Shown: positions 35,610-46,473, numbered from the stretch's first letter. The stretch is DNA of 64,000 nucleotides from Oncomelania hupensis (GCA_036898135.1 CM072513.1:85790008-85854007), one strand, 5' to 3'. Notes: generated by a model from the letters alone, not told the origin. Program-made: numbers and translations.

Positions 35610-38534
35610 ATGGCTGATTTCTGGCAGAAAGGAGTTGAACTAAATCTAAAAGGAAAACAGCTGACGGAGTACGTCAAGTCTCAAGAGAGAATATGGCGTG
35701 AAGAAAGAGAAATAGAATTAGAACAGAAGCGTCTAGAATTAGAAGAGCAGCGACGCCGAGAAGAAAAGGAAGAACAGCGTCGCCGAGAAGAAAAAGAAGA
35801 ACAACGCAGGCGTGAAGAAAGAGAGTTCGAAGCGCAGCGACGCCGAGAAGAAAGAGAAATGGAAGAGAGACGACTTCAGCACCAGCTAGAGTTGGCGCGT
35901 ATCCAAAACAATCAGCATGCGCCACAAGTCGTCAGCGACCACATGGCTCCAAAATTGCCAGCCTTCGTCGACGGGAAGGACCAGATCGACAGCTATCTGG
36001 CGAGATTCGAAAGGTTCGCCGAAAGCTCCAACTGGCAACCTCGAGACTGGGCGATTCGACTAAGTGCACTTCTGACAGGGCAAGCGCTCGAAGTTTACAC
36101 CAGACTGTCGAACGATGACGCCAAAAACTATGACGTCTTGAAAGAGGCCCTACTGCATTGCTACAGCTTCACAGAGAAGGGCTACCGTAAACGCTTCCGT
36201 GAATGCCGGCCTTTGTCAGACGAGACACCAAAGCAATTTGTGGAGCGCCTGTCGTCATACTTACACAAGTGGGTGGAACTATCAGGCAAAGGGAAGTCTT
36301 ACGATAGTCTCCATGACCTGATCGTGAAGGAGCAATTCCTCAATGCCTGTCACAAGGACCTGGCGATCCACTTAGAACTACAGAAGCTGCAGACGCTTAA
36401 TGATGTGACCGAGGTTGCCGAAAGATATCTCCTCGCTCACGGAAAAACGCTGGGGCCACCCAAGGCGATGAAACCATTTCAGAAGACTGGAAACCATGGG
36501 AACCAGATCCAGGGGAGTCAGACGAGTCAGAGACACACGGACTCCACGCCACCTTCCAGGGAAGGGCAGTCAAGAGGATGTTTCATCTGCAACGCTACAG
36601 ACCACAGAGCTGCCAGCTGCACTCAAAGCAGAAATAGCGGACAGCGGAGCAGTACGGACAATGCAGCGGCGTGCAACCGGCAGAGGCGGTTCTCCAATCA
36701 ACGGCAAACCAGTAGATCTGACCATCAAGTGTGCGGCGGGAGCGTCATTCTTCCGAGTGAGACCGAGCGCGCAGCTACTCCTGCGGACGTGCAAGAGTGC
36801 ATAACCGATGGCCAACTTCTCCTTGCCAACGGAAAATCCATCCCCGTCGTCGCCAGCGCAGCTGTGACCGTCCAGAACATGCCTGTTTCAAAGGGACGCG
36901 TCGGAAATCATGAAGTGACTGTCTTAAGAGACTCTGGCTGCAGTGGGGTCATCGTCAAAGAAGACCTAATCGCTAAAGAACAGTTCACTGGCGATTTTAA
37001 ATGGACACTCATGGCCGACAGCAAATGTGTGAGAGCGCCAGTTGCGAAGATTCAAGTCAGCACTCCTTTCTACATAGGCGAAGTAGAAGCGGTTTGCCTG
37101 AAGAAGCCGCTATACGATTTGATGATCGGGAACATCGACGGCGCGAGACGACCCGACGACCCCGATCCAGAGTGGAGTCCTGCCTCAACCCAACGTGTCG
37201 AAGTTGTAGAGGAGGATCCATTGCCGTTTCCCGATGGAGACCTTACAGAGCTGCTACGGGACAATGTGGTTACTCCGGCTCAGCCCTGCCGACCAGAGAT
37301 CGTCAGTGCTGTTACTACCAGGGCCCAGGCCAAGAGAGACAAGACGTCTACGCCACTGAAGGTCGCCGACAACTCTAAAGCTGCCATCGTGGACAGAGAT
37401 AAGATGATCCAGCTCCAGGAAGCTGATAGCACTTTAAACAAGTACAGGAACCGCCAAGACCACGTGACCAAAGGCAGTGGTACGGTCTATTTTGAGGTGA
37501 AGGCCAAGATCCTGTACCGAATCTTCCAGCACCCGAGGGTCAACGGAGGTAAACCACTACGTCAAGTCTTGGTACCGTTACCCCTAAGGCGCCAAGTGAT
37601 GGAAGTAGCGCATGACTCAATCATGGGAGGTCACCTGGGTATCAAGAAGACGTCGGATAGAATCCAGGCGGTGTTCTACTGGCCAGGACTTCATGCGGAC
37701 GTCAGCCGTTTCTGCCGATCATGTGACATTTGCCAGAAGACCATACCTCGAGGAAGGGTCCCGAAAGTGCCTATGCAGAGAATGCCTCTGATCGACCGAC
37801 CTTTCAAGAGGGTGGCCTTAGACTTAATCGGTGAAATAAGACCTCCGAGTGAAGAAGGTCATCGATGGGTACTGACCTTAGTGGACTATGCAACTCGGTA
37901 CCCAGAAGCAGTGCCACTGAAGAAGATTGACACTGAAACTGTAGCAGAGGCACTGGTGGACATGTTCAGTAGACTTGGAGTGCCTGAAGAAATTCTGACA
38001 GACCTCGGGACGCAGTTCGTCTCTGACTGCATGAAGGAGGTCAACAGACTGCTGAGCATCCGGCATTTGACTACGACACCCTACCATCCAATGTGCAACG
38101 GGCTTGTCGAAAAGTTCAATGCTACGCTGAAGTCCACCCTGAAGAAACTGTGCAGCGAGCAGCCCAGACAATGGCATCGCTACATCAACGCCCTACTTTT
38201 CGCCTACAGAGAAGTACCGCAGGAGTCCACCGGCTTTTCTCCGTTCGAGCTGCTGTACGGGAGAACCATCAGAGGGCCGATGCACATCCTGAAAGAACTG
38301 TGGACGAAAGAAGTAGAGACCCCAGAGGTGAAGAACAGCTACCAGTACGTGTTTGAGCTACGGGAGAAGCTGGAGCAGACTCTCGAGATAGCCAGAGAAA
38401 ACCTGAAGAAGTCCCAGGACTGTGGAAAGCACTACTATGATCGTAGGGCTGTGAACAGGAAGTTTAAACCTGGCAACAAAGTGCTGGTGCTGCTACCTAC
38501 TGATCACAATAAGTTGTTGATGTGTGCTGAATAA
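35610..38534 (+). CDS. Gag-protease-integrase polyprotein of the Gypsy element (RT missing)
   Basis: 974 codons from ATG 35610 (A at -3). Residues about 20-95: Glu/Arg-rich coiled coil with RREEKEEQ repeats. 110-280: retrotransposon Gag capsid-like. About 324-337: zinc knuckle CFICNATDHRAASC (C-x2-C-x4-H-x4-C). About 441: protease RDSGCSGVIV. 667-710: integrase HHCC zinc region. DDE core: Asp in LDLIGEI (about 736), Asp in LTDLGTQF (about 797), Glu in LVEKFN (about 833). 940-965: GPY/F-like start KPGNKVLVLLP. The last four residues come from LTR sequence after a deletion. The frame is intact over 2.9 kb, which suggests recent origin; without its own RT it would need one supplied. Confidence 0.88.
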   Translation: MADFWQKGVELNLKGKQLTEYVKSQERIWREEREIELEQKRLELEEQRRREEKEEQRRREEKEEQRRREEREFEAQRRREEREMEERRLQHQLELARIQNNQHAPQVVSDHMAPKLPAFVDGKDQIDSYLARFERFAESSNWQPRDWAIRLSALLTGQALEVYTRLSNDDAKNYDVLKEALLHCYSFTEKGYRKRFRECRPLSDETPKQFVERLSSYLHKWVELSGKGKSYDSLHDLIVKEQFLNACHKDLAIHLELQKLQTLNDVTEVAERYLLAHGKTLGPPKAMKPFQKTGNHGNQIQGSQTSQRHTDSTPPSREGQSRGCFICNATDHRAASCTQSRNSGQRSSTDNAAACNRQRRFSNQRQTSRSDHQVCGGSVILPSETERAATPADVQECITDGQLLLANGKSIPVVASAAVTVQNMPVSKGRVGNHEVTVLRDSGCSGVIVKEDLIAKEQFTGDFKWTLMADSKCVRAPVAKIQVSTPFYIGEVEAVCLKKPLYDLMIGNIDGARRPDDPDPEWSPASTQRVEVVEEDPLPFPDGDLTELLRDNVVTPAQPCRPEIVSAVTTRAQAKRDKTSTPLKVADNSKAAIVDRDKMIQLQEADSTLNKYRNRQDHVTKGSGTVYFEVKAKILYRIFQHPRVNGGKPLRQVLVPLPLRRQVMEVAHDSIMGGHLGIKKTSDRIQAVFYWPGLHADVSRFCRSCDICQKTIPRGRVPKVPMQRMPLIDRPFKRVALDLIGEIRPPSEEGHRWVLTLVDYATRYPEAVPLKKIDTETVAEALVDMFSRLGVPEEILTDLGTQFVSDCMKEVNRLLSIRHLTTTPYHPMCNGLVEKFNATLKSTLKKLCSEQPRQWHRYINALLFAYREVPQESTGFSPFELLYGRTIRGPMHILKELWTKEVETPEVKNSYQYVFELREKLEQTLEIARENLKKSQDCGKHYYDRRAVNRKFKPGNKVLVLLPTDHNKLLMCAE

Positions 38535-38741
38535 AAGCGGAAAACTTCATACGTCGACTTTGTGACTTGTATGCTGTTTGGACGGGTTGCGTGGATAAAC
38601 GAATCTGAGTTACACCTTATCAGGAATTCAGCATTGGGGCTGAATCAGATACTGATAAAGAACACACCATCATCAATCTGAGTGTAACATTTTGGGAATC
38701 ATCACTGATAGAAAAACACCAACATCGAACGGAGTGTAACA
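38512..38741 (+). repeat. Partial 3' LTR with duplicated end
   Basis: It enters the LTR at GTTGTTGATGTGTGCTG, the point matching about 34858 of the 5' LTR. It reaches an LTR end at 38689, runs seven bases of leader (TTTTGGG), then repeats the last roughly 45 bases of the LTR to 38741. The joint with pol lies in a short shared AGTTGTTGATG, as template switching would leave. Confidence 0.8.
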
Positions 38742-38769
38742 CAATGGCGTACACCAAACCATTGGACGA

Positions 38770-38940
38770 ATTTCCCTGTCAATGAAAACGTTACGCCAAC
38801 ATGATGTGCGTGTGGACACAAGATACTGCTGTGATTTCGAGAATCCACTACCACTGTGCTGTCAAGGATCCACTACCACTGTGCTGTTGAGGATCCACTA
38901 CCTCTGTGCTATCGAGGATGCACTATGTCTACTACCCCCA
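38770..38940 (+). repeat. Minisatellite, about 31-bp unit, four copies
   Basis: Units of GGATCCACTACCACTGTGCTG, diverging in the last copy. Confidence 0.8.
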
Positions 38941-39635
38941 CTATGTGTAATTCTTTATTTGCTGAGATGCAATGTGCCGCACTAACTCTTTTTTGTGGGT
39001 AATAACTATTTGTTAACTTGACGTGGTGTGGCACCCTGTGCATCGCGAATCCAGATTCTTTGAATTGGCTCCGATTGCCGACTTTCAACATGTTCTAATT
39101 CCGCGAGTCTCGATTGTGTGATTCGGACCTTTTGGCCAATGAGAAGCAGAATACGAATCACGTGATCACAACACATGTACAGCAAAACTTCAAGAACAAT
39201 AACCCTCAAGTTTGACTCAATGTGCGACTTTCGTGTGGCACTGCGCGATTCAAGTCAGAATGAAATTCCGACTTTGAAGTCGAAAATTGCTCCGATTCGC
39301 GTCAAGTCCAGTAGATTTGACGCTCGTATGGCATGGGCTTTACATTGGCGACATTTTCTTTGTCAACAGTATCCTGTATTGACGACACCTCCCGTATGAT
39401 CGGTGTCTCACGATGACGAATGGCGTTCCTTATTGAACATCGTACTTGCGTGAGAAACTCCATGTTGTCCTGCATTATAGCATAATTATTTTGGCGCCAT
39501 TGGTAGGGATGTTGTCTCTCTGCATACTCATCTAATGCCTCCCTCTGTTTCTACGTCTTTCACTTCCTCGTCTTTCATCTCTCTCCCCTCTCCTTTATCA
39601 TTGGTCCTATTTATTTCGTCCGTGAAGTATAATAC
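38941..39635. other. No recognised feature
   Basis: No gene or known repeat identified. Several CGATTC/GATTCG words recur (39050-39310) without a clear period. Confidence 0.35.
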
Positions 39636-39639
39636 TACT

Positions 39640-40382
39640 GGTACGCCCTAATGCTGCATCCGTGAGAAGACCCATGTCAACAGCAACACGCAACAACAAC
39701 AAACAACAACAATAACAACAACAAAGCCCTCCCCCCCCCCCACACACACACAACCGTGTAGAAACGCCGTTGTGATGACTTTCACGAAACTACACACGTT
39801 ACTTTGACATTTTTACAAATTTGTCCATTTTTTAAAGCTATCCCTAACCCTAACCCAAACCCCTAACCCTAAGCCTAACACAGCCCTAACCCTAACGAAA
39901 CACTGTTTTCACGTCCAAATAACGGGGTCCGTCAAAAGAAAGTACGTAGAGGTTCAAGTGTATGTCAGAATAAAGGCGTTTCTACCTAGCCACTTGTTTG
40001 GACCGCGCTGTTATGACACTCGTGAAAGGCCACATACGTTGTGTTGACAATGGGCCGTCTTACGTCCCCTTTTTAAAGTACTTTTAAGTGATCTAACGCT
40101 AACCCTAACCGTAACCCTAACCCTAACCCGTACCCTAACTCTTACCCTAATGGATAATTGTTTTGACGTCAGCATAAAGGGGTCCGTCAACAACAAAAAA
40201 AGTATGTAGATTCTCAAGTGAATTTCACAAGAACGCCGTCTAAACATAATCACACGCACACGCACATACACATACACACACACACACCCACACTCACACA
40301 ACCACACATTCACACACATCCATGATGAGTAATACTTTGGGCACGCCCTAATTCTGCATCCGTGAGAAGGCCCATGTAAATA

Positions 40383-40438
<56 letters not shown>

Positions 40439-40700
40439 GTCTATCTAAATGCCCCGTTATAATGACTTCCAGAAACTCCACTTGCCTTGTATTGACATTT
40501 TGTGACATTTTGTCCTCAGTTTTAAATACTTTAAAGTTTTCTCACACTAACGCTAAAGCTAACCCTAACCCTTACCCTAACACAGCCCTAACCCTAACGG
40601 ATAATTGTTTTGACGTCAAAATAACGAGGGCTGTCAAAACAAGGTATGTAGATGTTAAATAGTTTGTACAAATAACACCGTGTCCACAAACTCACACACA
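39640..40700 (+). repeat. Interspersed repeat family with internal CCCTAA telomere-like arrays (three units)
   Basis: Units share GCATCCGTGAGAAG, a (CAA)n array, a block with ACATTTTGTGACATTTTG, a short TAACCC-type array (39843-39893, 40092-40150 and 40545-40602), GTTTTGACGTC and GTATGTAGATGTT. A fourth unit is at 61190-61440. The arrays are short and inside the unit, so this is a dispersed repeat and not a chromosome end. Confidence 0.75.
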
Positions 40701-40709
40701 CATACACAC

Positions 40710-41286
40710 TGTTACGTTTGAGACGCGCACGATAGTAGGTGTGAGACGCGCACGATAGATCCGATCGTTTTGTTTTGCAAAGCATGCATAAACAGAGTGT
40801 ATTTACCTTTGATTTGATTTTGCGTTGTAGTTGGAAGAAGCTTTGTATAATGTTGATAATTTTCGTTGGTCGATATTATTGGAGAATTTTCTAGAGTTGC
40901 TTGTTTACTGTCGATCGAAGCGTGTGGATAGATCAAGTGATGACTGCGAGACGATTCTAAGTTATATGACGTAAGACAGTGATGACGAATTTTATTCTGA
41001 TGGGTTGTAATTGCGTCACGCTGGAATGTTTGAAAGTTCTCTAGAGTATAGAGAGACTATATAAGTGCCGCAGAGTAAAACTAAGGGGACAGTGGAAAAA
41101 GCGATGGAGCGATTGTATGCAGTTGATGTACGCTGAATAAAGTTGGAAAACTTCATACGACGACTCCTGCCTTGTTACTGAGTGAACAGGTTGCGTGGAT
41201 AAACGAATCTGAATTACACTTATCAGGATTCAAGCATCGGGGCTGAATCAACTACTGATAAAAAAAATTAAAAAAAAAGTATAACA
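40710..41286 (+). mobile_element. Solo LTR of the Gypsy family, TSD CACAC
   Basis: TGTTACG at 40710 to TATAACA at 41286, flanked by CACAC (40705-40709 and 41287-41291). TATATAAG at about 41058 is a good TATA box and AATAAA at about 41136 a polyadenylation signal. 577 bp, diverged from the 34411 LTR. Confidence 0.88.
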
Positions 41287-41293
41287 CACACAT

Positions 41294-41534
41294 TGTTACA
41301 CTCGATGTTGATTTTTATCAGTAGTTGATTCAGCCCCAATGCTTGAATCCTCCTGATAGGTGTAACTCAGATTCGTTTATCCACGCAACCCGTTCACTCA
41401 GCAACAAGGCAGGAGTCGTCGTATGTAGTTTTCCAACTTTATTCAGTGAACATCAACAACTGCATACAATCGCTTTTCCACTCTCAACTTTTTCCTTTAC
41501 AACTTTTCACTTTGCAATCCTCTCTCAACTCAAA
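41294..41534 (-). repeat. Truncated LTR of the same family, minus strand
   Basis: Starts TGTTACACTCGATG at 41294, the inverse of an LTR 3' end, seven bases after the solo LTR, so the two form a divergent palindrome. It is cut at 41535 by the RTE-like copy E. Confidence 0.85.
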
Positions 41535-42772
41535 CCTATCCTATCCTGTCCTGTCCCGTAACCCGGAGGTCGTAGGGGCACCACAGATGATCGTTTAACC
41601 AGCATACTCCATCTTTCTCTGTCCTCAGCAGCCCTGATGGCTTCGCTCAGTGTCAAACCAGTCCATTCTCGAATGCTGTCCTCCCACCTCTTTTTCGGTC
41701 TCCCTCTTCTTCTACCTCCTTGCACTGTGCCTTGCAGAATGGTCTTTGCAAGGCCTGATGATCTGGTGACGTGGCCATACCATCGGAGTTTCCGTTTCTT
41801 CACCATTGTGAGCAGGTCATCGTATTGTCCAATGGCTTGTGTGATGGTCTGTCGGACTTCGTCGTTGGTGATGTGTTGGGTATAGGAAATGCCCAGAAGT
41901 CTTCTGTAGCAGCTCATCTCCATGCTTTGTATTCTTCGTTGTAGATCTGCTGTGAGGGTCCATGCTTCGCAAGCATATAAGAAGATGGAGATGACAAGGG
42001 AGCGCAGCAGTCTTCCTTTGGAATGTAGACTGATGGTCCTGTCTTTCCAAATGGGCTTCAACCTTGTCAGGGCAGCAGTTGTTTGTGCGATCCTGGAGAG
42101 AACTTCCTGTTGGGACCCATTGTCTGATACAATGGCTCCTAAATATTTGAAGCTATGCACTGTGTTGAGGGATTGGCCTTGGACTTTGATGTCCGTGTTG
42201 ATGCCATTGGTGTTGTTGGTCATCATTTTGGTCTTCTCTGCACTTATTTCCATTCCATAGGCTCTGGAGGTGGTGTCAAGCCTCTGTACTAGCTGTTCAA
42301 GTTCTTGTTCCTCTCCAGCCAATCCATCAATGTCATCCGCAAAACGAAGGTTAGAGATTGTTCTTCTCCCTATGCTGACTGTGCCTTCGTGATCTGCAAG
42401 GGCATCTGACATGATGCGCTCTAGGAAGATGTTGAAGAGTGTTGGAGAGAGTAGGCATCCCTGACGCACACCGATTGTTGTTCTGAACCAGTTTTCGATG
42501 ACGGGGTTGTGGAGGACTGCACTGGTAGCCTTGTCATACAGGCTTTTGATGACTTCAATAACTTTAGGGCTGATGTTGTACACTCTCATGGTTGCCCATA
42601 GAGCTGCATGCCACACTCGGTCAAACGCATTTTTGAAGTCTACGAACACATGATATAGATGTTGTTGGTGCTGTAGGTATTTCTCGCAGATTATTCTGAG
42701 GTTGAAAATCTGTTCAGTGGTACTTCGCCCTGTCCTGAATCCTGCTTGTTCTTCAGCTATGATTTGTTCAGC
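41525..42772 (-). pseudogene. RT and C-terminal domain of RTE-like copy E
   Basis: Open from the TAA at 42773 to 41525. Blocks: GRSTTEQIFNLRIICEKY, FVDFKNAFDRVWH, IGVRQGCLLSPTLFNIFLE and the intact active site FADDIDGLAGE, then CEAWTLTADLQRRI, KLRWYGHVTRSSG, GRRRGRPKKRWEDSIREW. The end runs into the tail repeat. Confidence 0.9.
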
Positions 42773-43157
42773 TTAGGGTTTCAACCTGTTGAGTATTATT
42801 TTTAGCAGAACCTTGCTGGGATGGCTGATGAGGCTGATGGTGCGGTAATTTTCACATTCCTGAAGGTTACCTTTTTTGGGAAGAGTGGTGACAAGCGACA
42901 GGGTCCATGGTGTAGGCCACTCCCCACTCTGCCAGATCTTGTTACAGATAATGGTGAGGGCGTCAATCATCGCTTCTCCTCCTGCTTGAAGCAGTTCCAC
43001 GGGTATGTTGTCCACTCCCGCTGACTTCCCCTTTTTCAGCGATTGCACTGCTGCCTCAACTTCTTCTCGGGGAATTGGGAGGATTTCTTCTTCTTCTCTG
43101 TTCTCTGGACATGCTAGAACTGATGGGTCTCCGTTTGGTGTTGTTGTAAAGGTCATT
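41535..43157 (-). mobile_element. RTE-like LINE copy E, 5'-truncated
   Basis: The tail (CCTATCCTATCC, the inverse of GGATA repeats) is at 41535 and the RT begins at 43157. One in-frame TAA (42773-42775, Gln codon in copy B) is the only break over 1.6 kb, so this is the best preserved RT of the family here. Confidence 0.9.
42773..43156 (-). pseudogene. RT fingers of RTE-like copy E
   Basis: Same frame as the downstream piece. EEVEAAVQSLKKGKSAGVD, WTLSLVTTLPKKGN and NYRTISLISHPSKVLLK. Truncated at PNGD; upstream sequence is unrelated. Confidence 0.88.
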
Positions 43158-43898
43158 TTATGCTTTCCTTTATTATTTTCGGTTTTATTTTTTATTCATT
43201 TTTATTGTATCCACGTGACCCAGGGGGTTTTATGGAATAAAGCGAGAATACTTTTAAATACACTACACAGTGTGGTGGGGGGACTACCTTCCACTAACAA
43301 GCAGCGTCGAAGGGAAGTAAACCTGTTAGCTATGTAAGCGAAGCTATTTTAATATAGGTTACCATAATGATAAATATTTCACGAAGTGAAGGAGGCAGCC
43401 ACCAAAGGTCGGAAGAGTTAATTTATAGTACACGTAATGAAATATCTTGCAAGGTTGTTGTGGTTTTTTCCGTGGTAAATTTGTCCGGGGCATGCGCTAT
43501 GTCTACCGTAGCGGACGAAAACGTTTCATGTTTATGCAAGCAGTCTTAGCAGCTGTCACAGCAGGGGAACACGCTCGAAAAGCATGAGATGACGCAGTAC
43601 AAGCCCTTGGCGCTGCACAGAATACGTAATTACATCCCTCTGGTTCTTCTTGGCGATTTAGAGCACACTTTCGCTACTAATTGGTAATAATTCAGTTAAT
43701 TGGCCTACACTGAGAACTCTGAGACGTAGTGCATTGATCTTTACATCCAAACGTCCGCTCATAGGGAGTGAGCAGTCTTACACAAAAAAATTTCGACAAT
43801 ATAGTTGTCCCATTTCAAAACACTTCTGCCATTGTTAGGTCCAGTCGTCTTCGTTGTTGGAATGTATGGATCGCATTGCTAAAGGTCTAAAGAAGCAC

Positions 43899-43941
<43 letters not shown>

Positions 43942-44027
43942 AACTCCTCCAAATGAGAGTATAAATCGAGGTCTAATCTGTGCACGCACACATTCCATAA
44001 ATATCCTGACATGGTTTAGACGTGTGA
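43158..44027. other. No gene; one CA microsatellite
   Basis: (CA)n at about 43895-43940. Nothing else recognised. Confidence 0.4.
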
Positions 44028-44113
44028 GTGCTGGTTAAACAAATACACCCAGCACGCACTAGGTCCCTTCTCCCCAATCACAGATCGCCCAGGATTAGGC
44101 GCAGTCGTCTGGA
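44028..44113 (+). repeat. Fragment of the TATAGCGC-ended SINE
   Basis: CACCCAGCACGCACTAGGTCC and CGCCCAGGATT match the middle of the SINE at 62019-62450. Confidence 0.6.
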
Positions 44114-44156
44114 CGTCTAAATGGCAACGTACATAGCATCACACATCTATTGTTGC

Positions 44157-44484
44157 TGTTACGTTGAAACGCGAATGGTAGTAGGCTTATGTCTGAAACG
44201 CGCACGATAGATCTAATCGTTTCGTTTTGCAAAGTATTCAATAATAGAGTGTGTTTACCTTTGAGTTGAGTTGAGTTGAGTTGAGTTGAGTTGAGAATTG
44301 TATGCAGATGTTGATGCATGCTGAATAAAAGTGGAAAATTTCATACGAAGACTCAGTGACTTGTATGCTGATTGAACGGGTTACGTGGATAATCGAATCC
44401 GAGCTTACACTCATCAGGAGCATTCACGCATTGGGGCTGAATCTACTACTGATTGAAAAAACCACCATCAAACGGAGTGTAACA
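44157..44484 (+). mobile_element. Solo LTR of the Gypsy family, internally deleted, TSD GTTGC
   Basis: TGTTACGTTG at 44157 to GTGTAACA at 44484, flanked by GTTGC (44152-44156 and 44485-44489). It is 328 bp; the middle is replaced by a GAGTT tandem run (about 44261-44294). Confidence 0.88.
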
Positions 44485-44617
44485 GTTGCAAAAAACATTT
44501 CTTCAGATTAAATAACCATCCTTGTATCAGACAGTGGACTGTTCATTGAAACATTTGACATAAATGGTGGTTTTGATTGATCACAAATGTAAATGGTTAC
44601 CCATGGACTGTGTGCGG

Positions 44618-45372
44618 AGCATGACAGAGGCTTGACACCACCTCCAGAGCCTATGGAATGGAAATAAGTGCAGAGAATACCAAAATGATGACCAACAACA
44701 TCAATGGCATCAACACGGACATCAAAGTCCAAGGCCAATCCCTCAACCTAGCGCATACCTTCAAATATTTAGGAGCCATTGTATGAGACAATGGGTCCGG
44801 ACAGAAAGTCCTCTCCAGGATCGCACAAACAACTGCTGCCCTGGCAAGGTTGAAGCCAATTTGGAAAGACAGGACCATCTACATTCCAAGGTAAGGCTGA
44901 TGCGCTCCCTTGTCATCTCCGTCTTCCAATATGCTTGCGAAACATGGACCCTCACAGCAGATCTCCAACGAAGAATACAAAGCATGGAGATGAGGTGCTA
45001 CAGAATACTTCTTTGCATTTCCTATACCCCGCACATCACCAACGACGAAGTCCGACAGACCATCACACAAGCCATTGGACAACACAATGACCTGCTAACA
45101 GTGGCAAAAAAACGGAAACTCCGATGGTAGGGCCACGTCACCAGATCATCAGGTCTTGCAAAGACCATCCTGCAAGGCACAGTGGAAGGAGGTAGAAGAA
45201 GAGGGAGACCGAAAAAGAGGTGGGAGGACAACATTCGAGAATGGACTGGTTTGACACTGAGCGAAACAATCAGGGCTGCTGGGGACAGGGAAAGATGAAG
45301 TACGCTGGTAACACGATCATCTGTGGTACGCCTACGACCTCCGAGTTACGGGATAGGATAGGATAGGATGAA
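44618..45372 (+). mobile_element. RTE-like LINE copy F, 3' fragment
   Basis: It begins after the RT active site (EISAEN block) and runs to the GGATA tail. Small deletions (for example at 44879) and a TAG at 45128 break the frame. The piece 44879-45127 still reads YACETWTLTADLQRRIQS. Confidence 0.85.
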
Positions 45373-45579
45373 ATGCAGCACAAAACATGTATGTACATAT
45401 AATACACAAACAAAGGTTAATCATTCACTCTCGCATTCTAGAGGGCACATGATAAACATTGGCAATATACATAGTCATTATTATGATGCAACCAAAGAGC
45501 TTATGATAGAAAGAGGGCGAACTTGGTACAGAACCGCGAGACGAAATGTACGAGTTATGCTCCCTTGTCGACATGCTGA

Positions 45580-45725
45580 AAATGGCTCGTGGCAGAAATT
45601 AAGTCAAAAGGCGACCGAGTGAAACAGGGCGGTGACTTTTGCACAGCTATCAATTGCCATAATGCCAGATACAAGAAAAGTTGTGTTGGCAAGTCCTTTT
45701 TCAAATTTCTAAGAGACAAAGAAAG
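45580..45725 (+). pseudogene. THAP zinc-finger first-exon fragment, copy 2
   Basis: Frame with GDFCTAINCHNARYKKSC and VGKSFFKFLRDKER, ending at a splice donor AG/GTAAAT (45725). C-x4-C and SFFKF are the THAP start. As in copy 1 the frame has no in-frame ATG after the upstream TGA (45577), and an ATGGCT sits in another frame (45582). The identical intron position in both copies supports a shared ancestral gene. Confidence 0.75.
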
Positions 45726-46402
45726 GTAAATTGCAATTGAAAAACTTCATTTTTTTGTGTTTATATAGGCCTAAACTAAGACCGCTGCAGTGTTGTTAGT
45801 GTTAAAACAATCGGAGAGCGGCTTGAATGATTCATGTTATACCTATGTGCTAAATCCAAAACAGTTTGCTTGCTGACAGTTTACGTTCAACAGGTCGCTC
45901 ATTGTTTACGTTATTGCTAGGTTGTTTGACTATATTTGTGCTTATATTTCAAAAGTAGATGTCAGATTGGCAGTTTGGCTTCGTCAAACTGCTTATGTTA
46001 ACAAGTTAAATTAGACTAAGTCTGTTTTCTCCTCGTGATCAAATACTGTGCAAAATAACCCATTACCTAGGCACAAAAATGGTCCTTGATCTGTTGTACT
46101 CCCTTTTCGTTTGAGAGTAAACGGGGAAAAAAAATGTAATGTAGAAACTCAGTCCTTGTTCTGATCTGTGAATTTCTGCGCATTAGATCTATATTGCGTG
46201 GAAAGTTGTAGTCTAGCCAGTAGGTTCTGATTGTTCTGTCTGATTAATTAATTATTTTCCATGAAGTGACTGATGTTATTAAGCCAGTGATGTGGGAGGT
46301 GAGAGGGTTGGGGGGTAGGAGGACACCTGATATAAATTAAATTCACACTATTAGTGAAACATTTTTTTATTGTGCTTTATTGTGATTAATTGATTGAATG
46401 AC

Positions 46403-46404
46403 AG

Positions 46405-46472
<68 letters not shown>
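46403..46472 (+). repeat. (CT)n microsatellite
   Basis: CT run with one CCCT interruption. Confidence 0.95.

Positions 46473-46473
<1 letters not shown>

Larger units (their letters stand above)
34411..38741 (+). mobile_element. Gypsy-type LTR retrotransposon, 3' half deleted, TSD CAATG
   Basis: TGTTACG at 34411 to GTGTAACA at 38741, flanked by CAATG on both sides (34406-34410 and 38742-38746), so the present form or its parent is one insertion. Contents: complete 5' LTR, leader with tandem GAACTTTCC units, one Gag-PR-IN ORF, and a partial 3' LTR. RT and RNase H are absent. Some Ty3/Gypsy groups (Gmr1-like) place IN before RT; the ORF ending just after IN fits loss of a downstream RT together with the start of the 3' LTR. 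Confidence 0.88.

Noticed and set aside
35218..35643. 141-residue protein upstream of Gag
   Set aside because: It is an open frame through the Gypsy leader; its RKELS repeats are the 15-bp tandem array, and ATG 35610 gives the real polyprotein.
39843..40602. Chromosome end (telomere)
   Set aside because: The CCCTAA arrays are short, impure and embedded in a dispersed repeat with non-telomeric sequence on both sides.
45368..45622. 84-residue ORF at the left end of THAP transposon copy 2
   Set aside because: It runs across the inverted end in a different frame from the THAP exon and shows no domain.
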